A stretch of DNA of 9,919 nt from Gemmatimonadota bacterium (GTDB lineage: Bacteria; Gemmatimonadota; Gemmatimonadetes; Longimicrobiales; Gaopeijiaceae): contig WGEM01000423.1 of NCBI GenBank assembly GCA_015492755.1, forward strand, positions 1-9,919, written 5' to 3'. Shown here one piece after another: positions 1 through 6,739 of this stretch (position 1 is the stretch's first letter; each line of letters opens with the position of its first letter). Under the pieces are notes generated by a model. That model did no database searches, had not been told where the DNA came from, and saw only the letters and a program-made list of their open reading frames with translations. The translations under genes and the position numbers were made by a program.

Positions 1-1437
1 CTCCGGAAGCACATGGACCTGCCCATGCAGGCCCATAACCGGATCATTTCGCGCATCAAGGTGCTGGCGAAGCTGGACATCGCGGACCGTCTCCGACCTC
101 AGGACGGGAAGGCGCGGGTGCGGGTGAAGAACCGCGGCTACGATCTCCGCGTCTCCACCATCCCCGCCGGTGGCTCGGAGAAGTGCGTGATCCGGATCCT
201 GGATTCCAGCGCCTCGCTCACGCTGGATGACCTGGACCTCCCCGGTCCGGAGCTGGAGCGCCTCCGTGCACTCCTCACCCACCGTGACGGGATCGTGGTC
301 GTCACGGGTCCCACGGGATCGGGCAAGACCACCACGCTCTACGGGGCGCTGAGGGAACTCGCCGACGGGAAGGTCAACATCATGACCGTCGAGGACCCCA
401 TCGAGTACGAGCTTCCGGGCATCACGCAGACGCAGGTGGAGACCAAGCAGGGGATGACCTTCGCCGGTGCGCTCCGCGCCATGTTGCGTCAGGATCCGGA
501 CGTCATCCTCGTGGGTGAGATCCGCGACAAGGAAACGGCGGTCACCGCCGCCCAGGCGGCCATGACGGGGCACCTGGTACTGGCCACCGTGCATGCCAAC
601 GACGCCGTCAGCGCCGTCGCCCGCCTGGCCGACATGGGGCTCCAGTACAGCACCATCGCCCAGACGCTTCGGGGCGCCATCGCCCAGCGCCTCCTGAGGC
701 GGGTGTGCGCGGCGTGCGCCGAGCCGGTACGCGGGCAGCTCACTCCCGACGAGCAGCGGCTCACGGAACGACACGGCGTGGAGCCGGTGGTGCGCGCCGT
801 GGGTTGCCCCGAATGCGGCTTCACCGGCTACCGGGGTCGACTCCCGGTGAACGAGGTGCTGGTGGTGGGGCCGCGCTTCCAGCAGGCCATCGAACAGCGG
901 AAGGGATGGTCCACGCTGCACCGCGTGGCCCAGCAGGGCGGTATGCGGACGCTTCACGAGGTGGGGATCGACTGGGTGGTGCAGGGGCGCACCACGCTGG
1001 TGGAGGTGGAGCGCGTCCTGGGCCAGACGCTGGACGAGGAGGCCCAGGAAGCGGAGAAGGGCCCACCCCGCATCCTCCTGGTGGACGACGACGAAGACGC
1101 GCGGCTCCTCATGCGGGCGCTGCTGGAGCGCGACGGCTACCGCGTCGAAGAGGCGGAGGACGGCCACGAGGCGCTGGACATCCTGCGCGCCGACCAGGAG
1201 TTCAACCTCATCATCCTGGATCTGGCCATGCCGGGGCTCGACGGTCGCGAAGTCCTCCGCCAGATCCGCGGGTCGGTGGATACCGCGGCGCTCCCGGTCC
1301 TCATCCGTACCGGAACGGGGAGCGATCAGATCGAGGCGGAGCTCCTGGAGGCGGGCGCCGACGACTACGTGGACAAATCGGTGGACGCCGACCGCTTCAT
1401 GGCCCGCGTCCACGCCGTGCTCCGCCGGGCGCTCTGA
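1..1437 (+). CDS. GspE/PilB-family type II secretion / type IV pilus assembly ATPase with C-terminal receiver domain (5' partial)
   Basis: Cytoplasmic hexameric ATPase that would power type IV pilus or type II secretion pseudopilus assembly. The frame is open from base 1, so the true start and N-terminal domain lie outside the window. Residues are numbered from the Met at 13. Visible are the Walker A loop GPTGSGKTT (99-107), the Asp box around NIMTVEDPIEYE (122-132), Walker B DVILVGEIRD (163-172), the His box TGHLVLATVHANDA (185-198) and a zinc-type tetracysteine, C232/C235 and C265/C268, with the CX2CX29CX2C spacing known in GspE. After a short acidic linker (about 340-350) comes a full receiver domain (353-474): D358/D359 acidic pair, phospho-acceptor D403, T433 and K455, with the same spacings as CheY. 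The Pro that usually follows the Lys is Ser456. GspE versus PilB cannot be decided here because no partner genes are visible. The receiver fusion implies control by phosphorylation (inference). Confidence 0.93.
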   Translation, partial: LRKHMDLPMQAHNRIISRIKVLAKLDIADRLRPQDGKARVRVKNRGYDLRVSTIPAGGSEKCVIRILDSSASLTLDDLDLPGPELERLRALLTHRDGIVVVTGPTGSGKTTTLYGALRELADGKVNIMTVEDPIEYELPGITQTQVETKQGMTFAGALRAMLRQDPDVILVGEIRDKETAVTAAQAAMTGHLVLATVHANDAVSAVARLADMGLQYSTIAQTLRGAIAQRLLRRVCAACAEPVRGQLTPDEQRLTERHGVEPVVRAVGCPECGFTGYRGRLPVNEVLVVGPRFQQAIEQRKGWSTLHRVAQQGGMRTLHEVGIDWVVQGRTTLVEVERVLGQTLDEEAQEAEKGPPRILLVDDDEDARLLMRALLERDGYRVEEAEDGHEALDILRADQEFNLIILDLAMPGLDGREVLRQIRGSVDTAALPVLIRTGTGSDQIEAELLEAGADDYVDKSVDADRFMARVHAVLRRAL

Positions 1438-1463
1438 GGCCCCTCGTTCGGCGCCCGCCGCGA

Positions 1464-1496
1464 TTGACACACCCCCCGGGCCGGGGCAGGTTTACA
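1464..1496 (+). promoter_or_regulatory. Possible sigma70-type promoter for the secD operon
   Basis: A perfect TTGACA lies at 1464-1469 in the only sizeable intergenic gap. The best -10-like match is TTTACA at 1491-1496, which agrees with TATAAT at only three of six bases and leaves a long 21-nt spacer. The spacer holds a GC-rich near-palindrome at about 1472-1487. The -35 is convincing and the -10 is weak. The position, just ahead of an eight-gene codirectional run, is where a promoter would be expected. Transcripts from it would pass through the hairpin at 1525-1555. Confidence 0.35.
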
Positions 1497-1524
1497 GGCT
1501 GTCGCAGCGTGGTCCGACGGCATG

Positions 1525-1555
1525 CGCGGCGGGACCCGCCGCGGGCCGTTTTTTT
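1525..1555 (+). terminator. Intrinsic terminator-like hairpin with T7 tract, upstream of secD
   Basis: Inverted repeat CGCGGCGGG (1525-1533) / CCCGCCGCG (1535-1543) is separated by one A, so the real loop would use a few inner bases and leave a stem of 7-8 GC pairs. Five bases (GGCCG) follow, then seven consecutive Ts at 1549-1555. The 5-nt gap between stem and T tract is longer than ideal. An outer pairing of CGGC (1527-1530) with GCCG (1545-1548) would bring a stem next to the T run. It could simply end the upstream ATPase transcript. Because it lies after the candidate promoter and only 20 nt before the secD ATG, it could also act as a leader attenuator. Confidence 0.6.
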
Positions 1556-1575
1556 CGTTGAACCCACGGTTCTTC

Positions 1576-3180
1576 ATGTTCAAGACACTCCGCAGCCGCA
1601 TCATCGTCATCGCGCTGGCGACGCTCGTCGCCGGATGGCAGCTCTATTCCAAGGGCCTGAAGCTGGGCCTCGACCTCCAGGGCGGGATGCACATCGTCCT
1701 GGAGGTGGACGACCCGGACGGAACCATGACCGCCGAAGCCAAGGCGGACGCCATCTCGCGGGTGGAGCGCATCATTCGCACCCGCATCGACGAGCTGGGC
1801 GTGGAGGAGCCGCTCATCCAGCGGGTGGGGAGCGACCGCCTCATCGTGGAGCTGGCGGGGATCTCCGACGAGGAGCGGGCGAAGTCCATCGTGCAGCGCA
1901 ACGCCTTCCTTGAATTCAAGCTGGTGCTCCCCACCAGCGAGCTGGAGGGGGCGCTCCCCCGTATCGACCGCGCCATCGTCGCGGAGCTGGGCGTGGACTC
2001 CATCCGGGCCATGGGCCGCGCCGTCACCGCGGCGGCGAACCAGAGTGACCTGGAGAAGATGCTCTTCGGCGATACCGCGTCGGCGGAGGCGGATTCGGCC
2101 GCCGCCGAGACGTCGGAGGAGGAACTCCTGCGGCCCTTCTCCTCGCTCCTCTCCTACGGCGACGCGGACGGCACCTTCCTGGTGGCGGTGGAGGACGTGC
2201 CGGTGGCGGAGTACTTCCTCTCGCTCCCCGCGGTGCAGCGGGCGCTTCCGCGGAACGTGTCGCTCCAGTGGGGCTCGGAGATCGTGGGACGCGGCGCGCG
2301 CAACTTCAAGCGGCTCTACGTGCTTCAGGAGGACGCATTCCTCACCGGCGAGTACCTGGAAAACGCCGTGGCGCAGCGCGACCCGCAGTTCAATCAGCCG
2401 CAGGTTCAGTTCGAGCTCTCCCGCGCGGGGGGCCGACGGTTCTCGCAGGTCACCGGACAGCACGTGGGCGAATACCTGGCCATCGTCCTGGACGGCGAGG
2501 TGATGAGCGCGCCGGTGATCCGCGACCGCATCGGCTCCCGCGGGCAGATCGAGATGGGTGCCGGCACCGCCATGGAGGAGGCCCGCGACCTGGCGCTGGT
2601 GCTCCGAGCGGGTGCGCTCCCGGCGAAGATCAACATCATCGAGGAGCGCACGGTGGGGCCGTCGCTGGGGCAGGATTCCATCGAGCAGGGTGAGCTTGCC
2701 GGTACGGTGGGGATCATCCTGGTGGTGCTCATCATGGCGCTCTACTACCGCGTGGCGGGCCTCCTGGCCATCGGCGCCCTCATCGTGTACGTGATCCTCG
2801 TGCTGGGAGGGCTGGCCGGCATCGGCGCCACCCTGACGGTTCCCGGCATCGCGGGGCTCATCCTCTCGGTGGGGATGGCGGTGGACGCCAACGTCCTCAT
2901 CTTCGAGCGAATACGGGAGGAGCTGGACGCCGGACGGGCGACCCGCACCGCGGTGGACGAGGGGTTCGCCCACGCGCTCTCCGCCATCGTGGACGCCAAC
3001 ATCACGACGCTCATCACGGCGCTGATCCTCTTCCAGTTCGGCACCGGGCCGGTGCGCGGCTTCGCGGTGACGCTCTCCATCGGGATCGTGGCGTCGTTCT
3101 TCTCGGCGCTCTTCGTCACCCGGACCTTCTTCCTCATCTACCTCCGCGGCAAGAAGGCCTCGGATCCGATCAGCATCTGA
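1576..3180 (+). CDS. secD: Protein translocase subunit SecD
   Basis: Large inner-membrane subunit of the SecDF complex, which uses proton flow to help SecYEG complete protein export. From the ATG at 1576 the protein is 534 aa. TM1 lies at about residues 7-25, followed by the family motif GLDLQGG (31-37) and a large periplasmic region. The C-terminal block has five membrane segments (about 376-394, 397-417, 423-444, 470-490, 497-525). Asp437 in the VGMAVDANVLIFERI motif matches the proton-relay aspartate (E. coli Asp519). An acidic Ala/Ser/Glu-rich low-complexity insert sits at about 165-183. An in-frame ATG at 1522 and a TTG at 1558 exist, but 1522 would translate the terminator-like hairpin and T tract. 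The ATG at 1576 gives the normal short cytoplasmic start MFKTLRSR. No clear Shine-Dalgarno precedes it. secF follows after 9 nt. No yajC is seen beside it. Confidence 0.97.
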   Translation: MFKTLRSRIIVIALATLVAGWQLYSKGLKLGLDLQGGMHIVLEVDDPDGTMTAEAKADAISRVERIIRTRIDELGVEEPLIQRVGSDRLIVELAGISDEERAKSIVQRNAFLEFKLVLPTSELEGALPRIDRAIVAELGVDSIRAMGRAVTAAANQSDLEKMLFGDTASAEADSAAAETSEEELLRPFSSLLSYGDADGTFLVAVEDVPVAEYFLSLPAVQRALPRNVSLQWGSEIVGRGARNFKRLYVLQEDAFLTGEYLENAVAQRDPQFNQPQVQFELSRAGGRRFSQVTGQHVGEYLAIVLDGEVMSAPVIRDRIGSRGQIEMGAGTAMEEARDLALVLRAGALPAKINIIEERTVGPSLGQDSIEQGELAGTVGIILVVLIMALYYRVAGLLAIGALIVYVILVLGGLAGIGATLTVPGIAGLILSVGMAVDANVLIFERIREELDAGRATRTAVDEGFAHALSAIVDANITTLITALILFQFGTGPVRGFAVTLSIGIVASFFSALFVTRTFFLIYLRGKKASDPISI

Positions 3181-3189
3181 GCTTAGCGC

Positions 3190-4155
3190 ATGAGACTCTT
3201 CAAGAACGCGAATTACCGGTTCATCGAAGCCCGGCGAGGGGCGTACGTCTTCTCCGCGGTGCTCCTCCTGGTGGGGGTTGCGGCGATGGTACGCAACGTG
3301 GTGACCGACGGGAGCTGGCTGAATTACGGTGTGGACTTCACCGGTGGCACACTCGTGCAGGTGCGCTTCTTCGAGGACGTGGACGCCGCGGATCTCCGGG
3401 AGGCGCTGGGCGGCGCGCAGGCGCCGCAGGTGACGCGCTTCGGAGACGCCCACGAGTTCGTCATCCGTGCGCCCATCGACGAGGACACCTCCATCAGCGA
3501 GGTGGCCCAGCGGATCGAGGCCCAGCTCGCCGCCGCCTTCGGATCCGACGCCTTCGAGGTGGAGCGCACCGAGCTCGTGGGCGCGAAGGTGGGCGGTGAG
3601 CTGCAGGTGAAGGCGGGCTACGCCATCCTCTTTTCCTTCCTCCTGACGCTCGTCTACCTGGCCATCCGATTCGAGCTCCGCTTCGGGATGGCGGCGGTCA
3701 TCGCCACCTTCCACGACATCATGCTCACGCTGGGCTTCCTGGCGGCGATGCGCGTGGAGATCGCGCTGCCCACCGTGGCGGCGATCCTCACCATCGTGGG
3801 ATACTCGCTGAACGACACCATCGTCGTGTTCGACCGCATCCGGGAGAACATGCAGAAGAAGGGGGCGAAGAAGCGCGACCCCATCGACCTGGTGAACCAG
3901 TCCATCAACGAGACGCTCCCGCGCACGGTGCTCACGTCGGGGACGACGCTGGCGGTGCTCTTGGCACTCCTCATCCTGGGCGGTGCGGTGATCCGCGACT
4001 TCACGCTGGTCCTGATCCTCGGGGTCGTGGTGGGGACGTACTCCTCCATCTTCGTCGCTTCGCCGGCCCTCATCGAGATCCAGAGGAAGTGGGGGATGGG
4101 TACGGTGGGCGGCAAGGAGAAGAAGAAGAAGCGGCCTCAGCCCGCCACCGTCTGA
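3190..4155 (+). CDS. secF: Protein translocase subunit SecF
   Basis: Partner of SecD in the proton-driven SecDF membrane complex. The protein has 321 aa, normal for the family. TM1 is at about residues 17-35, then GVDFTGGT (47-54) opens the small periplasmic domain, and VGAKVGGEL precedes the second membrane block. Five further membrane segments lie at about 141-160, 164-187, 195-218, 243-265 and 270-295. The signature GYSLNDTIVVFDRIREN includes N208 and D209, the latter at the position of the conserved SecF aspartate (E. coli Asp213). The C terminus is a short basic tail rich in Lys. It starts 9 nt after secD with a weak ribosome site, so coupling to secD translation is likely. The next gene, tatD, is in the same reading frame, separated only by this TGA and 33 nt. 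Confidence 0.97.
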   Translation: MRLFKNANYRFIEARRGAYVFSAVLLLVGVAAMVRNVVTDGSWLNYGVDFTGGTLVQVRFFEDVDAADLREALGGAQAPQVTRFGDAHEFVIRAPIDEDTSISEVAQRIEAQLAAAFGSDAFEVERTELVGAKVGGELQVKAGYAILFSFLLTLVYLAIRFELRFGMAAVIATFHDIMLTLGFLAAMRVEIALPTVAAILTIVGYSLNDTIVVFDRIRENMQKKGAKKRDPIDLVNQSINETLPRTVLTSGTTLAVLLALLILGGAVIRDFTLVLILGVVVGTYSSIFVASPALIEIQRKWGMGTVGGKEKKKKRPQPATV

Positions 4156-4178
4156 GCCGCAGGGCACCACGCGGGGCC

Positions 4179-4184
4179 GGAGGG
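4179..4184 (+). promoter_or_regulatory. Strong Shine-Dalgarno sequence setting the tatD start
   Basis: GGAGGG at 4179-4184 is a strong match to the anti-Shine-Dalgarno sequence. It lies four bases before an ATC codon at 4189, exactly where conserved TatD sequence begins. It supports initiation at this ATC rather than at the downstream GTG (4249) or TTG (4252), which would remove the catalytic HxH motif. Confidence 0.65.
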
Positions 4185-4188
4185 ACCC

Positions 4189-4959
4189 ATCGAACTCTTC
4201 GACAGCCACTGTCACCTCACCGACGCCGCCTTCCGGGACGACCGGGAGGCGGTGTTGCGTCGGGCGGAGGATGCCGGGGTCACCCGGTGGGTGACCATCG
4301 CGTCGGATCTGGCCGACGCCGGGGCGGCCATCGAGCTGGCCCGGGGCCGGGGCGGCGCCTGGTGCACCGCGGGCGTCCATCCCCATGAGGCGGGGGCGGC
4401 GCCGCCCGACGCCCTCGAGCGGGTGGCGGCGCTGGCACGAGCGCACCCCGACGAGGTGGTGGCGGTGGGGGAGACGGGGCTGGACTACCACTACGACCAC
4501 AGTCCCCGTCCCGTGCAGCGCACGCTCTTCGAGGGGCACCTGGGTCTGGCCGCCGAACTCGGACTTCCGGTGGTGGTCCACGCCCGCGAGGCTGACGTCG
4601 ACGTGGCGGCGGCCATCCGAGCGGCACCGGCAGGCGCCATGGGCGTGCTTCACTGCTTCACCGGCGGGCCGCTCGCCTTCGAGGAAGCGATGGCGCGGGG
4701 TTGGTACGTGTCCTTCTCGGGGATCGCGTCCTTCCGGAGCTTCCAGGCGGGCGACCTCCTCCGGGCCGTTCCCCCGGACCGCCTCCTCATCGAAACCGAC
4801 AGTCCCTACCTGGCTCCGGTGCCCCGGCGGGGTCGGCGGAACGAGCCTGCGTTCGTGGCGTACGTCGCGGAGGCGGTGGCACGCCACCTGGACATTCCGG
4901 CACGCGAGGTGGCGGCCCGCACCACCGCAAACGCCTGTCGCTTCTACGGTGTGAGCTGA
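4189..4959 (+). CDS. tatD: TatD family metal-dependent hydrolase/DNase, probable ATC start codon
   Basis: TIM-barrel metal-dependent hydrolase of the TatD/YcfH family, whose members act as 3'-5' DNases in the cytoplasm. Counted from the ATC at 4189 it has 256 aa, the usual length. All expected metal ligands are present: H7 and H9 (DSHCHLTD), E95 (GETGLDY), H131 (VVVHARE), H155 (GVLHCFTG) and D204 (IETDSPYLAP). The C-terminal RRGRRNEP and TTANACRFYG blocks are typical. No ATG, GTG or TTG occurs in this frame between the secF stop at 4153-4155 and the HxH motif. The first usual start codons, GTG 4249 and TTG 4252, would delete H7 and H9. The ATC has an ideal Shine-Dalgarno and yields an MELFDSHCHL-like N terminus. 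Readthrough of the secF TGA or a base error at 4191 are the alternatives. mutL begins 7 nt after the stop. Confidence 0.93.
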   Translation: MELFDSHCHLTDAAFRDDREAVLRRAEDAGVTRWVTIASDLADAGAAIELARGRGGAWCTAGVHPHEAGAAPPDALERVAALARAHPDEVVAVGETGLDYHYDHSPRPVQRTLFEGHLGLAAELGLPVVVHAREADVDVAAAIRAAPAGAMGVLHCFTGGPLAFEEAMARGWYVSFSGIASFRSFQAGDLLRAVPPDRLLIETDSPYLAPVPRRGRRNEPAFVAYVAEAVARHLDIPAREVAARTTANACRFYGVS

Positions 4960-4966
4960 CGCCGAC

Positions 4967-6739
4967 ATGCCCCGACGGATCCACATTCTTCCCGACGTGG
5001 TGGCCAACCAGATCGCCGCCGGCGAGGTGGTGGAGCGGCCCGCCTCCGTGGTGAAGGAGCTGGTGGAGAATGCTCTGGATGCCCGGGCCACCCGTGTGGA
5101 GGTGTGGGTGGAGCGGGGTGGAAAACGCCGGATCCGCGTGGCGGATGACGGCGTGGGCATGAACCGCGAGGACGCACTCCTGAGCCTGGACCGCCACGCC
5201 ACCAGCAAGATCGGTGACGCGTCGGATCTGAGGGCCATCCGCACCTTCGGTTTCCGCGGTGAGGCGCTCCCGTCCATCGCGGCGGTGTCGCGCCTCACGC
5301 TGGAGACGAAGGAAGCGGGCGAGGACGTGGGGACCCGGGTGCGCGTGGAGGGCGGCACCATCACCGCGGTGGAAGACTGCCCCCGGCGCGGCGGGACGAC
5401 GGTGGAGGTCCAGAACCTGTTCTACAACGCGCCGGCGCGCGCGAAGTTCCTGAAGTCGGTCAGCGCCGAGGTGCGCCAGATCAGCGAGACGCTCACCGCA
5501 CTGGCGCTGGTCAACCCCGGCGTGATCTTCACGCTGCACTCCGACCAGCGGGTCCTCCTGGACGCGCCGGCTGCGGGTGACGTGGCGGGTCGGGTCCGCC
5601 AGATCTGGGGCCCCGAGGCGGCAGATACGCTCCTTCCCGTGGCCGCCGCGCTGGACGGGTTCGAAGTGCGGGGGTTGGTCCAGCGCCCGGACGCCGCCCG
5701 CCCCGGACACCGCAGGGCACACCTCTTCGTGAACGGGCGACCCTTCCGCGCACCCAGGCTCCTGCAGGCGGCGGAGCGGGGCTACCGCACCACCATCCCC
5801 GAGGGGGTCCGGCCGTGGCTCTTCCTCTATCTGCGGGCCCCGGCGGGGAGCGTGGACGTGAACGTCCATCCCGCCAAGGCGGAGGTGCGTTTCCGGGACT
5901 GGGGGCTGGTGGAGCGCCTGGTGGAGGACGCGGTGCGCCGCACACTCAGCCACGAAGCGAGCTCGGCCACCTTCGACGTGCAGCTCTCCGCCCCGCCCCT
6001 GGAGATCCGTGAACCGCGCCCGACGGACTCGCCTCCGTCCCGGCGCACGCCGGCGGAGATGGAGGCGAGCGCCGCGCAGATGGCGCTCTTCGTCCCGGGC
6101 GGTGACGCCGGAGAAGGCGATCCGGAGGCGGTGGAGGCGAACGTGCCGGCGGAGGGCGCGCCGCCGGTCCGCCTCTGGCAGGTTCTGGACACCTACATCC
6201 TCGCGGAGTCCCGGGACGGGATCCTCATCGTGGATCAGCATTCGGCGCACGAGCGGGTCCTCTTCGAGCGCCTCATGCGCGCCTTCGAGGCCGGCGGGCA
6301 GGAGGGGCAGCGGCTCCTCTTCCCCCTCACGATTCGCCTGACGCCGGCGGAGCTGGCGGTGGTGGAGGACCTGCGCGGCCTCCTGGGACGGGCGGGCTTC
6401 GAGGTGGAGCCCTTCGGCGGCGATACGGTGATCGTCCACTCGGTCCCCAATCCCCACCGGTACTTCGAGCCGGAGCGTGCCTTCCGGGAGATGGTCGCCG
6501 AACTCACCGAAGGCTCGGAGCTGGTGCGGTCGGCGGGGAACCAGCACGAGCGCATCGCCATGACCTTCGCGTGCAAGGGCGCCATCAAGGCGGGCCAGAA
6601 GCTGAGCGAGGCGGAGATGCAGGAACTCTTCGACCAGCTCTTCGCCACGGAGCTTCCGCACCACGACGTACACGGCCGCCCCACGGTGGTGCGCCTCTCG
6701 GCACGGGAACTCGCGCGCCGCTTCGGCCGGGGATCGTGA
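4967..6739 (+). CDS. mutL: DNA mismatch repair protein MutL (endonuclease-type C terminus with variant motif)
   Basis: Mismatch-repair ATPase that links MutS mismatch recognition to strand incision. The protein has 590 aa from the ATG at 4967. The GHKL ATPase half shows NQIAAGEVVERP (14-25), general base E31 and Mg-binding N35, DGVG (61-64), TSK (79-81), GFRGEAL (95-101) and NVHPAK with K304. A disordered Pro/Glu-rich linker (about 330-395) carries QMALF (371-375), which resembles a sliding-clamp pentapeptide. The dimerisation domain has the endonuclease motif DQHSAHERVLFE (423-434; Ser where Ala is usual), QRLLFP (448-453) at the usual C-terminal clamp-binding position, ACKGAIKAG (535-543) and DVHGRP (567-572) in place of the usual CPHGRP. 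The domain is therefore of the nicking type found in bacteria without MutH, with an altered metal-site residue. No mutS is in the window. It overlaps miaA by four bases. Confidence 0.97.
   Translation: MPRRIHILPDVVANQIAAGEVVERPASVVKELVENALDARATRVEVWVERGGKRRIRVADDGVGMNREDALLSLDRHATSKIGDASDLRAIRTFGFRGEALPSIAAVSRLTLETKEAGEDVGTRVRVEGGTITAVEDCPRRGGTTVEVQNLFYNAPARAKFLKSVSAEVRQISETLTALALVNPGVIFTLHSDQRVLLDAPAAGDVAGRVRQIWGPEAADTLLPVAAALDGFEVRGLVQRPDAARPGHRRAHLFVNGRPFRAPRLLQAAERGYRTTIPEGVRPWLFLYLRAPAGSVDVNVHPAKAEVRFRDWGLVERLVEDAVRRTLSHEASSATFDVQLSAPPLEIREPRPTDSPPSRRTPAEMEASAAQMALFVPGGDAGEGDPEAVEANVPAEGAPPVRLWQVLDTYILAESRDGILIVDQHSAHERVLFERLMRAFEAGGQEGQRLLFPLTIRLTPAELAVVEDLRGLLGRAGFEVEPFGGDTVIVHSVPNPHRYFEPERAFREMVAELTEGSELVRSAGNQHERIAMTFACKGAIKAGQKLSEAEMQELFDQLFATELPHHDVHGRPTVVRLSARELARRFGRGS

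Noticed and set aside
1472..1487. GC-rich near-palindrome between the putative -35 and -10 as an operator
   Set aside because: The symmetry is imperfect and short palindromes of C and G are expected by chance at this base composition.
705..1913. Forward frame of 402 codons overlapping the ATPase end, the intergenic gap and secD
   Set aside because: The product is almost only Gly, Arg, Ala and Pro, typical of an out-of-frame reading of GC-rich genes, and it conflicts with two well-supported genes.
4252..4959. tatD beginning at TTG 4252
   Set aside because: This start removes the HxH metal-binding motif and about 21 conserved residues, and lacks a good Shine-Dalgarno.
1492..5364. Very long antisense frame (1290 codons) over secD, secF, tatD and part of mutL
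   Set aside because: Over secD, secF and tatD its codons are exact reverse complements of the sense codons. It stays open because TTA, CTA and TCA are almost never used in GC-rich genes. The sense strand has clear conserved motifs and the antisense product shows none.
4787..6673. Antisense frame of 628 codons over tatD and mutL
   Set aside because: Same codon-bias effect opposite mutL; the His/Arg-rich, low-complexity product has no recognisable domain.
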